This document shows positions 1 to 10,899 of a stretch of 64,000 bases of DNA, one piece after another. The notes under the pieces are model-generated. The model was given only the letters and a program-made list of their open reading frames with translations, was not told where the DNA came from and searched no databases. The position numbers were made by a program, and so were the translations under genes. Numbering within the stretch: position 1 is the stretch's first letter; the number at the start of each line of letters is the position of its first letter. The stretch comes from Drosophila pseudoobscura (Eukaryota > Arthropoda > Insecta > Diptera > Drosophilidae). The DNA is taken from the NCBI RefSeq assembly GCF_009870125.1, contig NC_046681.1:17807001-17871000 (forward strand), given 5' to 3'.

Positions 1-135
1 ACAAGAAATTTATGTACATAATAGAGGGAGCCTTTGTAGGGCCGAAAACGCTTCTTTCTGGGTGTTCAAGCCATCTACTTAAAACAACGAATTTTCCATA
101 TACTCTACGAGTACCGGGTATACAAAATATGGCTG
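1..135 (-). repeat. INE-1/DINE-1-like repeat end (fragment)
   Basis: The stretch reads, on the minus strand, as the start of a common Drosophila dispersed repeat: a short ACCCGGTA-type opening near 110-120, then the aagaagcgttttcggccc-type block near 40-60. The same block recurs near 7810, 8290 and 63040 in this window. The copy is cut by the window edge. Assignment to INE-1/DINE-1 (Helitron-derived) is from memory of that family. Confidence 0.4.
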
Positions 136-1100
136 GGCTCGTCCGACAAAAAAATATTCCTCCACTTTCCCAATGGTAAATATTAGTGTTGCCTGAAAAA
201 GTATCTTTTTTCCAGTCAATTAAATATTAGGATAGCAATGCTGGTTAGTCGCTAAATTAGAGAAACAAATTTGATTGTTGAAGGTATAGCGGATAACATT
301 AAAAATATGCAAACATGCATATATTTGGACCGCAACTTTACTATATACATACATATGTATGTATCTATATAATATAATATATAATATTGAATTTATTCAG
401 ATTGTATCGAGCATACATACATACGTATGCAAAGTTTATATTGCATCATTATTCAGTGCGCGAATTTTTCGATTAGCAGAGCACCTTTTAGGTAGTCTGC
501 AATTGTAACATTTTATGTTGCCTAACTTCGACTTACATATGTATGAACTTAAGAATCGCTAGAGAATTGATCAGAATGATGCCTGCTTAGGAAAGTCGAA
601 GGAGTCGAAGTTTTGAGTGCAGTCGAAATAGGACTAAGACTGATCAAATAAGAATTAAGCTTGTAATTTATCAAACGCTCAATGTACGTTATATGCACCA
701 CATACCATCCTGAGGTAACTCCAATTATCATCTGTGAGTAAGCAGACCGATGACTAATATTACTAAAAGTATTTTTTACAATTCTAGAATAGTCATCCAT
801 TTTGGATATTATGTATAATACTTTGGTTTTGTCGATATATTGAAAATATTAATTCAGATACAGTGTGACCAAAACCAGAGTAAAAGATAATCAGGGTACT
901 ACCGTATTTTCCTAATTTCGATTGTACAAAATATTGTATTTTTGACTGCATAGTGGTATTCGACTAAATTTCATACCAAATGCTGAATTATTGTTGGTAG
1001 CTCTCTCAATAGTGCTATCAGTCGAAGAGCTCTGTCACTATTTGTGCCAAATCATTGTTTACCAACACGCAAAGCTGATTATTGTATAGGCTTTTTACAC
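136..1100. other. Intergenic, no gene recognised
   Basis: AT-rich sequence with short TACATA/TATA microsatellite runs at about 340-430. The open frame at 549-800 on the minus strand has no recognisable family, no promoter or splice context, and looks like chance. Confidence 0.6.
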
Positions 1101-1425
1101 CGTCGACCATCCACCATCATTTTCGGCAATGTTCCGTTTAGTTTTGCCGTTCCAACTACCAAACTGAACTGCTGCAAGTTTTCAGTGATTCCAAAGAATA
1201 ACGTTATAAAGTGCTTATAGATAGAGTTTTATTATAACCAATTAAATCGCTAATTTATTCATTTAAACTAGTGATATATCACAATTCAGACAAAAACTAT
1301 GCTATTGTTATTTTCATTAGTTGTTTTTTGGATAAATGACAGATGGTGCCAGTGGGAATCGAGAATTCGTATCACTTCAAAAATCCCACTGTTCCCCGCG
1401 GAATTGCCGTGACGGCGATGAACCA
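1100..1425 (+). repeat. Unclassified dispersed repeat, copy 1
   Basis: Shares with 5640-6035 (+), 19885-20500 (-) and in part 15960-16330 (-) an opening around CGACCATCCACCATC, a gttttgccgttcc word, and an end of the form AAAAATCCCACTGTTCCCC. The 3' third (1295-1400) aligns along its length to the reverse complement of 19905-20010. No coding capacity is visible. The ends and mutual divergence suggest a small non-autonomous transposon. Confidence 0.55.
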
Positions 1426-1566
1426 TCTTACTCCCCAATGTGATACAAAACGCTTCTGGAGGCTGTGTGATCCCCTATGTTTTGTTTGGAAACGTACAAA
1501 CATCAAATTAAGACCTGAAACAAAAAAGTAAAGAAAAGAATGATCTCCAAATCGGAGGAGATATCC

Positions 1567-1670
1567 TCCGGTATATTTATGGTATATTTTGAAAATGAGA
1601 CTGTATGTTTCGGTATATTTCCGGCGGTCGGACGGTATATTTTATCGATAAATCTGCGGTCACACTGATT
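1567..1670 (+). promoter_or_regulatory. Housekeeping core promoter of the TACO1-like gene
   Basis: Four GGTATATTT words (about 1570, 1581, 1612, 1633) match Ohler motif 6. They are followed by TATCGATA (1643-1650, the DRE palindrome) and cGGTCACACTG (1657-1667, Ohler motif 1). The start codon at 1713 follows within 50 bp. This combination is characteristic of constitutively active Drosophila promoters bound by DREF and M1BP. Confidence 0.75.
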
Positions 1671-1712
1671 ACTGATTACTTAAGAACCAATGCAATAAGT
1701 AAACAAAAAAAT

Positions 1713-3454
1713 ATGCTGCGATTATTAAAGTTGCCGGTATCATTTGTTAGTAGAAACTATTGCAATTTAAATAGTGTGCGTTGCATGGCGGGCCATTCTA
1801 AATGGGCCAATATAAAGCATACAAAAGCGAAAAATGACGAATTTAAATCGGCGCTCTTTGCAAAGATTGCGAGGCAACTTCGACTGGCCATACAAGACGG
1901 AAATTCAGCAGATCCAGCTATAAATCCCAGTTTACAATCCGAAATAGAAAAAGCTCTTAAACAAAACATGCCCATGAGTACTATTCAAAAAACTTTAAAT
2001 CAGTTTAAACGTGTTGCACAAAATGTAAAAAAACATAGGTTGGATATTCGATTTAAGAGGAACATATATATCATTTGTACTATTTGTACGGACAATTTTG
2101 CTGCAGTTAAGATGGATGCAGCGGCAATGGTAAAAAAAAGCGGGTAATTTTTTATTGAATTCAGTTTCTTACAAAAATACTCACATGCCGTTTTTTATTT
2201 AAAGAGGAGAATACATAGATGTTGGGCACATGTTTCAGGATTGCTGCTTGATACAAAGCCAATATGATACAACAAAGCTCTTGGAAGGACAGAGCTTAGA
2301 AGACAGAGCAGTTGAAGATGCAATTGAGCTCGGAGCTGAAGATATTCAAATAGTTGACATAACCACAGGCTCTATCAATGTATGTTAAATATATTTTCTA
2401 AGTATTTTTTGAGAAACCATTTTATACCGCATCACACTCTATGGGGTGCTTTGGAGAAAAATTGGTTACACAAAATTGTTAGTCAGGTCCAGTTTTTACT
2501 TTCGCAAAAAATTTCCGATTACTTTTGAAAACGTAAAAATTTGTGCGTCCGATTTTTCCGTAACCAACATCAAATATTGCTCTGTAATAATTTTTTAGGG
2601 CTATAACACCTTGGTTTTGTGCTATTAGCGTACGCAGCTCTTTTTCAGCTTTATAGATTTATTATCTTCGGGGCGTAGTGTTTTAAACACCTAAAATTCA
2701 AGTTAACAATTTTTTACCATACTAAAAGGTTTTTTGCTGTTCAATTTTCCTCTCTGTTCTTTCCTCCATGCTACCTGCATAAAATGAAGCCGCCTTTAAC
2801 CATGAACCCCATCTGGCTATGATCGGTTCTGGTGGTAACTCCTTATTTGGTCTTTGCTTGCATCGTTGTACTGTGAGCGAAGCTTTTATAAAAATATGTT
2901 TTAATGTTGAAAATTGGTTTGTATAAGCCTGAATATTGAAATTTCACCTTTTTGTCCCAAGTTGCACAAATTATTGTTTCCACCAATTTTCACCAAAATC
3001 AAAGGAAAACTTGTTCAATATAATGCTAGCCACTTTATTATACAGGATATTCGTGGACTGATGTAGGCGTGATGTAATATAACAAACTGCCGTAACAATC
3101 CCAATTGATATGGGCTTCAAGGCTATACAATGATCTCATAAGTCTGAGTGCTGGATATTTATATAGTATATAATATTTTCATTTATTTACTTTCAGTTTT
3201 TTTGTGATCCAGATAATGTATTTAGTTTAAGTAAAGCATTAGCCAATGTTGGATATTCTATTGAGAATTGCGAACACCTATATGTATCAAACGTAAGATA
3301 TGTAGGTACATATAAATGAGTTAATTTGCTAACAATTTTTTGTTTTCAGAATCTTGTTACACTATCGTTAAATGAAAAAACAGCTTATGATGCATTTAAA
3401 GAAAAGTTACGGAATATTCCTGGGTTAGAAGATATTTATGACAATGTAGAATAG
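1713..3454 (+). CDS. TACO1: TACO1/YebC-family mitochondrial translational activator
   Basis: Four coding exons, 1713-2143, 2205-2379, 3197-3292 and 3350-3454, give 268 aa with phase-consistent GT-AG introns. The family start AGHSKWANIKHTKAK sits near residue 27, followed by a conserved block ending in NMPMSTIQK; ELGAEDIQ lies further on, as in YebC proteins. About 25 residues precede it, rich in Leu, Arg and Ser with few acids, as for a mitochondrial presequence. In mammals TACO1 promotes translation of COX1 mRNA in mitochondria, and the same role is inferred here. I chose the ATG at 1713 because upstream codons in the same frame overlap the promoter motifs. Human TACO1 is 297 aa, so the length fits. 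Intron 2 (817 bp) is the only long one and holds nothing I recognise. Confidence 0.9.
2380..3196 (+). other. TACO1-like intron 2, nothing recognised
   Basis: 817 bp with a gtatgt donor and a tttcag acceptor. No open frame of note, no clear repeat match and no RNA gene seen. Confidence 0.6.
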
Positions 3455-4259
3455 CACGTTAGAAATTCCGGTAAATTTTTGATTAACCGGCATATGCTTA
3501 CACAAACGCAAAAATCGATGATCTACCGCGAGTTATTAAGAATTTACGTGCAGAAACTGACAGTCGGACATGGTTATTTTTTAATGGATTTTCAAAGTTT
3601 AATTTTTGGCTATACAAAATGTAAGCATAATCACATATGCTATTCAATGAAATGTCAAAATATAAACATAATATTTTATGATTTAGAATTTCGGTATTCA
3701 ACTTACTTCACCTTTTCGCCATTTAGCTCCTCTTCACCATCCTTATAAACCGTAAAACTAAAAATTTTAGTAAAAAAAAACATACAACGCCTCCACAACA
3801 AAAATTGACGGTCAATCGAAGTAATTTATTTTCGAGATTTTAGGAGCATATACATATGCATACATATATAGAACATTTACAGAAATTACTTCGGCTCAAC
3901 AATGATTGTCTATATTATGAGTAAAAACGACCGGATGACACTGTTGTTTCCAAAAGCGTTTTTGTGAATGCATGAATACAGGTCTGGGGGGTGCACTTTA
4001 TTGGCTTTGGCTAACTGCCGAAATATTTTTAAAAGAAGGTACGCACGTCTTCGGTAGCATAGAATTCCAATGTTTTTTATTAACAGTGTACAAGCGCATA
4101 ATATGTCTAGTTAACATGATGAGAGGTGGTGGTTTACCTGATGAGAGAACAAAAGTATAGATAGAGTAGATAGATGATGACCGTATGACATTAGTAAGGG
4201 CAAGTTGACCGATCATCCCGGCTCTCTTGAAAGGATCTGCTTTCAAAGCTGTAAAATGT
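3455..4259. other. Intergenic, no gene recognised
   Basis: Overlapping short frames on both strands (3479-3748, 3972-4246) show no family resemblance. The right end may belong to the BEL-type remnant that follows, but I cannot place its terminus. Confidence 0.5.
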
Positions 4260-5395
4260 AGTTGGAGAGTGGAGCCAATTTATGGACTGGTCGCCTCCAA
4301 TAACCGTTGGAGGTTTAACCATCACTTCCAGGTACGACTGATTTAATGCGTGCTATACTCCAGTGTTGGGATTAATGTTGTTAGCGTGGATGATGACCAT
4401 GGTGCCCACGGCGACATTTTCTAATGACGCTATGTACTTGATTCGTGCGCGAAGCTCGTTGGTATACTCCGCTGATCGGCGTCGCCAAAATTGTTGTTTG
4501 ATGGCCGTAACAACATTGAAAAATTTCAGATTGCTGAGATTGAGTGTATGGTTTATCTGCTCCAACAAGTTAATGGCACCTAGATCACTTGGATTAGTGG
4601 GCTAAATTCGTCCCGACTTGCTTCGACTTCAGCTGTATCAGTGCCAAGTTCCTCGAACGTGAGCCTTGTATTGATGAAGGACCTGTGGAAGAGACCCTTT
4701 GAGGTCTTTACAGACGCTTCCCAGAGCCCGCCAAAGTGTGAAACCCTGCGTGGCTGCAGCAAAGTTTGTGGCTTCGGGAGTAGATAGTCTAAGCTTGTGA
4801 CGGCGATGTAAATGCTTTTCCGCTGCTCAGTGTTGAACACCTCTGTATCTAAGTCGATGAACTGAGGTAATGTAGGCCAATCTGCGACTGTCTGCTTCAG
4901 GAAAGGTTGACCAGCGAACCACATTGTCTCAAGTTTGTGCGTTGTGGCTACTCGCTTGGCGATGTCGGCAGGATTCCAATCGGTAGCACAAATCTCTAAA
5001 CGCCTGTTAACGTTAAGTCCTGAATTTCGGAGAATCGATTCCCAACGAACGCAGATAAAGTCACTGAGTGTTAGGAGGCTGAAAGCAATGAGGCCACCAG
5101 AACTTTCCGTCCTTAGGTAGATGCAGCAGCTCTATCCTGCGGTTGGATAGATTGGCGGTTACTTGGAGTTAATAACGAGGTACCAGCAACGCTGAAATGT
5201 CTCTGACAGCCGGTCCAGCCGTATGCATGTGTTGTGGGATGGATTCCTCATATTGAAGTCGTGCGAGCCACAGTTCTTGAAAAAGTTCTTTGCGACAATG
5301 ACGAGTGGCGACAGTGGTCTTAACGGGTCGAACAGAGTCGATGCAAGTAATAGAATGGCTCTCTTGGTGACGCCTGATGGTATCTTCTTGATTTG
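4260..5395 (-). mobile_element. BEL/Pao-type LTR retrotransposon remnant
   Basis: The minus-strand reading shows the late pol region of a BEL/Pao element: a segment of the type GQPFLKQ, then HFGGLWEASVK typical of the BEL integrase region, then a tail resembling the region after integrase. Parts seen are late RNase H/integrase pol only. No LTRs were identified. The copy is an old fossil, truncated at both ends and carrying several breaks. Confidence 0.75.
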
Positions 5396-5639
5396 AATGC
5401 CATTTTTTCCGAGGAAAGTGACCCCGATTCAGAATCTATCTATGACCAAAAAAAATAGAGAAATATACCAAAAACAATGCAAAATGGACAGAGCAGAATT
5501 TGATTGTAGTAAGTCTAATAAATATACAAATGTATGCATGTATTTTCTCCTTTTTATGATTAGTGTTTTGCGACTATAAAAAAACAATAAACTCTATAAA
5601 AAATAAAGTTTACTGCCTAAGTGGATAACAGCCTATTCC

Positions 5640-6035
5640 CACAGGTGACCATCCACCATCCATCTGGGATGTTCCTAAACCGCACGTTTCTATGCGATAT
5701 TTAGCCGATGGTTTCAAATGCTACCAAAAAAAGCAATTAATGGCGAGAAAAAATAATTCGCGGCTAGAAACTTTGGAAATACTGCAGCAAATTTCAAGCA
5801 GCCAAGACCTGCTCAGAAGAACAGAGCATTTACTATTTTTAATTCAGTTAAGAGAGTGACGTTTGTTGCCCATATATATTTTGTTTTATTATAGCAAAAA
5901 ATAACCAATTTAAAAAATTAAAGGCGTTGAAGGTTAATAATTCTGATCAATAGCTATTGTGAATCGGTGTTTCATATCTGTCGAAAAATTCCACCGTTCC
6001 CCCGGGATGTGCTCATTGTGCAGAGCATATAAAAG
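5640..6035 (+). repeat. Unclassified dispersed repeat, copy 2
   Basis: Starts with GTGACCATCCACCATCC and ends with AAAAATTCCACCGTTCCCCC, followed by GGGATGTGCTC and TGCAGAGC. These ends match the copies at 1100-1425 and, inverted, at 19885-20500. It abuts the Ost1 promoter directly, so its last bases lie about 25 bp upstream of the TATA-like box. Confidence 0.55.
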
Positions 6036-6096
6036 GGCACTATCGAGCTTTCCTAAAAAACATCGATAGTCGAATCCATGATGACTCCATCGATAG
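6026..6096 (+). promoter_or_regulatory. Ost1 promoter: TATA-like box and two DRE-like sites
   Basis: An ATATAAAAG box at about 6027-6035 is followed by two CATCGATAG words (6061-6069 and 6088-6096), matching the DREF element core. The Ost1 start codon is at 6145. Confidence 0.55.
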
Positions 6097-6144
6097 TGTC
6101 TTTATGTTTTTGCACCATTTGATTTACGTGTCATTGAGATAACC

Positions 6145-7571
6145 ATGTTTAAAATATTGTATATATATTTTCTTATTTTACAATGTTTTCTGTGTGCTTC
6201 AAAAACGAATGCAGAAATAATAAACACGAATGTAGAAAGATTGTTGGACTTATCGTCACAACTTGTGAAGACTACAATCAAAATTACGGCTGAGGAAACA
6301 ACCGGCAAACCCATAACCGAATACGTGTTTCTCGTGGCTGATCCCAATCTTGCATTTATTTCATTAAAAGATGACACGGAGAAAAACATCTTGCTACGAA
6401 AAAATAAGGAAGATTTAAATGGGGATCAAACTTTCACGTTTACTTTTAAGAAAGCATCCCCAACGCAAACTTTTGTAATCGAGACAGTCTCCTCTAAGAA
6501 CATACGTCCTCATCCTGTGGAAATTGAACAAAATGATAAGCAATTGGTTAAATATAATGGAAGTTTATATTTTTATTCAAAATACAAGACTCGCACGCAG
6601 AAAACCAATGTTAAACTCAGTTCTTCGAATATACTATTCCACACCCAACAAAAGCCGTTTTCAGTAGGAGCAAACAGAATAATTTTAGGGCCTTACGAAG
6701 ACATTGAAGGTAAATTAACATAAATTTGTATTGTAGTATGCATATACCTAATTATATTTCTTTTTCACTATTTTTATTAGCCTTATCTCAGCAAGAGTTG
6801 GTTGTTCATTATGAAAATCAAACGCCATTTTTAACAGTCAACACATTGGAAAGAACTATTGAATTGTCTCATTGGGGTAATATCGCAGTCAAGGAAGAAA
6901 TTCAATTGACTCACGCTGGAGCTAAATTAAAAGGATCATTTTCCCGATACGATTTTCAAAAGGAGGGACGCTCCGATCACTCTGCTGTAAAATCATATAA
7001 AACGTATTTACCGGCCTCTGCATCTGGAGTCTATTACCGAGATACAAATGGCAATATTTCGACATCAAATATGAACTTAGTTCGCGATTTTATAGAACTT
7101 GAGCTAAGGCCACGGTTTCCTCTTTTTGGTGGATGGAAAACCAAATATACTCTTGGATATAATGTTCCCTCATACGAATATATGTACAACGATGGCAACA
7201 AATACCAGCTGAAGATGCACTTAATAGACCATATTTATGATAATATGGTAATCGATGAAGCTGTTATAAAGATTATTCTTCCAGAGGGATCCACACAAAT
7301 CAAATTCTCGACACCATACCAAATAAGTCGCCGACCAAATGAGCTAGTGCACACCTATTTAGATACGATTGGACGCCCAGTTGTTACATTCTCCAAGTCT
7401 AATTTGGTGGAAAGTCACATTGCTGATTTCACTCTTAATTACAGCTTTGAAAAGGTGTCTTTGCTTCAAGAACCCTTACTGGTTAGTGCTTTCATTTATG
7501 TCATATTTTTATTTACAATTGTTTTCTTACGTCTGGACTTTTCAATTACTTCACATTCACATAAAGAATAA
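6145..7571 (+). CDS. Ost1: Oligosaccharyltransferase subunit 1 (ribophorin I)
   Basis: Two exons, 6145-6709 and 6781-7571, give 451 aa. It is a non-catalytic subunit of the ER oligosaccharyltransferase that N-glycosylates nascent proteins. An N-terminal signal peptide (about residues 1-23, hydrophobic core YIYFLILQCFLC) leads into the luminal ribophorin I domain, with family blocks such as ELSHWGNI, RFPLFGGWKT and HLIDHIYDN. A single membrane segment (SAFIYVIFLFTIVFL) follows, then RLDFSI and a very short tail. Human ribophorin I (607 aa) continues about 150 residues past RLDFSI as a cytosolic coiled region, whereas yeast Ost1 (476 aa) lacks that tail. A poly(A)-type AAATAAATAAA lies just after the stop. 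The intron is 71 bp. Confidence 0.92.
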
Positions 7572-7735
7572 TTAAATCGTATTATATGCATTAAACATTT
7601 TGAAAATAAATAAATTTGATAAAACAATTTAACTTTTACATGTTGCTATTTCGTCGCACAGTGTCTCGTTTCCCGAAAGATAGTACAATTCTGATTTTGA
7701 TTCGTTATTCGAAACCGAAAATTGTATACTAAAGA

Positions 7736-8165
7736 AATTTGTATACCCGGTATTTGAAGTTTAGGTATATAATAGTTTTTTGGTGGAATGTGGATGTGTG
7801 TAACAGCCAGAAGGAAACGGTTCCAACCCTATAAAGTATATATATTCTTGATCAGCATCAGGTATCAATTCATCACATAGCCGAGTATATATATATATAT
7901 CCATGTCTGTCTGACCATCTGTTTGTCCGTTCAGTTGAGCGCCTAGTTTTCAGAGTCAATAAGTGCTAGAGTAACCAAATTTTGTATCCAGACTGCTGTA
8001 ATATCACACTGTTAGAAGTGAATTTTTTTAAATTTCGCGCCGTCCTTCAAACGACGAAAATCTGTGGCATCCACTATTTTGAAGTTAGGAGAAGTTTGAA
8101 GTTAGGAGAAAGTGTTGAGTCTAGATCAGATCGGATTATGATTGTAGACAGAAGGAATAAATAAA
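7736..8165 (+). repeat. INE-1/DINE-1-like repeat copy
   Basis: Contains the word order aacagccagaaggaaacggttcc, then TATAAAGTATATATATTCTTG, ATCAGCATC, TCTGTCTG, and further on ATCTGTGGCATCCACTATTTTG. The same order occurs at 8250-8580 and, inverted, at 62816-63127. Non-coding, 3' of Ost1. Confidence 0.6.
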
Positions 8166-8249
8166 ATTGCATAGGCTACGCAACGCCTTCGACACGCTTA
8201 CTCCATCGGGACCGTAGTTGCGGCTCACAACGTTCCCGCTCGTTATACA

Positions 8250-8580
8250 CGATACTCAAAAAGAGTATATGGGTATAACGCTCAGAAGGAAGCGTTTCAC
8301 AAACCATGATGTATGTATGCTGCATCAATAGCCGAGTTGATAGAGCCCTGTCTGTCCGTCCGTCCGTCTTGTTTCACTGTCGAAGTATACAGACTCCTCT
8401 GATATCACACTGAATCCAGTTTGTTCAAATATTTTGCCACGCTCTCTTCCGCACCCACAAAGGACAAAAATCTGTGGCATCCACAATTTTGAAAATACGA
8501 GAAAACGGAAAACTTTGAACCATAGAGAAAGTCCATATCTTCTAGAATGCAGAATCTTAATCAGATCGTATCATAACAGC
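8250..8580 (+). repeat. INE-1/DINE-1-like repeat, second tandem copy
   Basis: Starts with GAGTATATGGGTATAACG and cagaaggaagcgtttc, then GCATCAATAGCCGAGTTGAT, CTGTCCGTCCGTCC and ATCTGTGGCATCCAC. Same orientation as the copy just upstream. Confidence 0.6.
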
Positions 8581-9132
8581 CATTATTCAGTGGCTGTCTG
8601 TCTTTGCTAATTGACAGTTTAAATTAGCACAACTTTCTTAATTGTGTACCAACAATAATATTCTACTAGGAAAAACACACATTTCACGACAATGGTCAGG
8701 AAAAGTCCCAGGGTCGTTAGAAATGCTTACCAATATTGAATAATTTTGAATAAAACCTATGATATGTGAGTGTAGTTTTTCGATCAGGTAGAGCAGATCA
8801 GTTATCAATTCTCTGAGATATACATATATAAAACAGAGGGTCGGCCAAACATGTTTTCCTGATGACATATTAGCCAAAAGCCTTTATGCTGATATGGGAA
8901 AACAATAACAACCACCGAAATGGTTAACCAAGTAAACGCCTGGATGCCATTTATACCATACGAATATTTTAGTTTTGCTCTGAAAATGTTCTTGCAGCAT
9001 TAATTATTTTTGATAAATAAAATAAATCTCTTAAAAGTTTGCAAAATTATAATTTTATTCGTACTGAATCAATATGCATATACAATTTTTTAGGAGTACT
9101 TTTATCCATTTATGATTTTCTTACACTTTTTC
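8581..9132. other. Intergenic, no gene recognised
   Basis: Between the convergent ends of Ost1 (with repeats) and the CG5390-like gene. The minus-strand frame at 8638-8877 has no recognisable features. Confidence 0.6.
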
Positions 9133-10847
9133 TTAAGGTGTATAATATTTTGGATTTATTTGCCATACTTTTAATTTTTCGTCTATCCATGATCTTAGGC
9201 TAGCAACGTTTGCGTAAACTCCGGGGATATTTTCTTCTCCGCAACCAATTCCCCAAGCGACTATGCCAGCTGACTTAAACCGATTTTGCTCGCCTTTAAT
9301 GGGGCACACTAATGGAGAGCCCCCATCACCCTTGCAAGTGTCCTTATCTTTTTCGCCGCCTGCGCATATAAAACTGTCATGCAATATGAAATGCTTTCCC
9401 AGGCGAGTTTCGCGCAAGTTCGACTGGCATTGTTGTTTCGGCATAACAGGCAAATCAACCTTTTTTAGAATGACTTGATATTCGCCATCTTTTCCAAATT
9501 TGTTTTTACCCCAGCCAGTGGCAAAGCAACGTTCATAGTCAAATATATCCCCGGGGCTTGGCAAACACACTGGCTGTATGTTCTCCTGAGAGGTAAACGA
9601 ACTTTCAAGCGATAGCAATGCAACATCGTTGTAAAGTGCCCCCTTATTAAATTGTTCATGATAAACTATTTCTTTCACATAACGGTCCTCATGTGGTATT
9701 ATTTCTTTTTTTGTTTGAGTGTCCCATTCGCCTGCTCTCACTAAAAAAAAATAGAAAAAATATTTTTAGAGACATTCCAAATAAAAAAATAAAAGAAAAC
9801 AAATTAATATATTGAGACAAGATGGTCTTTATCCTTTTCGCTACACCTTTCATGAAAAATTGAATACTTTCCAAGGGAAGTTTGTCCTTGAAGACAAAGC
9901 TTCAGATTAATTACTTCTAGATATGTCAGATATACATATGTGTGTCCTCCGACTTCGGCTTTGAAAGCAGAATACTCAATTTTCGTTAGGATTAATAAAA
10001 TATCCTCTGATTGTATCTATTGACAGTTCTGATGTATACATATTTTGCAAAAGATTGAAGAAAAAAGTTGGCGGAGAACCAACCGGACGAACGAATGGTC
10101 GGAGATTCTCCATCCTTTGCATAACTACCATCTTATCAAAATCCAAATACCTCTGCATATTGATAAAAATTAATTGCATTTACATACCAACAATTGAGTT
10201 TGGCTCTTTGTTATGGACACAGTGAGCTGCTGTTAAAACCACATTTGGCGCGATTAAAGCCCCTCCACACTCATACAAGTTTAGTTGAGCTTCTTCCCGC
10301 AAAATGGCGACCATCCAAGGGAATTCCGCGAACTCTGCTTCTTGGTTAACAGCTCCAGTTATCTTAAAGCCGATACCGTTTGGATTTTGGTATCCACAGC
10401 CTTTTGCTGCATCAGGTTGTGTTATTGGGGTATCAGTTGTATCTTTCTTAATAACGAATGAAAAATGATGATTAACGCGCATTCACATTTAAAATACAAA
10501 AATACCTTGTTTGAAAGATCACAACATAGATCCAAATAGTTTTTACACGGTGCTGCAGTGTCAATTCGGATGTCAATTATGTTTTCTCCACTGGTATTTA
10601 TTGTGTTGTTTGTGCACAACCATCGAGGCACGCATTCCTTTTGGTCTCCACAGGACTGATACTGGCCTGAGGAGCTCGATGAACGAGTTGGTTGAGCAGT
10701 AACAACATCGCTTCCAGTGATTTGTGTTGCAGATGTCGATGATTCGCCTATTTTAAATATATCCGCAATTAGGTTATCCAGGGAGGTGTCTTGCGCAAGA
10801 CACGCATATACCATGATGCATAACACAGCGCCATTGAACAAAAGCAT
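9133..10847 (-). CDS. CG5390: CLIP-domain serine protease homologue (CG5390 orthologue)
   Basis: Three exons on the minus strand, 10847-10506, 10446-10188 and 9740-9133, give 402 aa. A signal peptide (residues 1-18) precedes a six-cysteine CLIP domain (about residues 66-112). A trypsin-like domain follows, with TAAHC (His kept) and YNDVALL (Asp kept), but [11 protein letters not shown] where the catalytic serine should be. The serine is replaced by glycine, so this is a non-catalytic serine protease homologue, as in the masquerade/PPAF-II group that assists prophenoloxidase activation. The protein matches D. melanogaster CG5390 almost throughout as I remember it, including the glycine. Secreted into haemolymph by inference. 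Convergent with Ost1. Confidence 0.92.
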
Positions 10848-10899
10848 TTTACTGAAAAAGAAAGACGTTTTATGTGCCGTGAGGTCGAAGCAGGCTTTT

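Noticed and set aside
549-800. Minus-strand open frame of 83 codons
   Set aside because: No recognisable domain, low-complexity composition, no splice or promoter context.
1757-1975. Minus-strand frame opposite the TACO1-like exon 1
   Set aside because: Shadow of the conserved coding frame on the plus strand.
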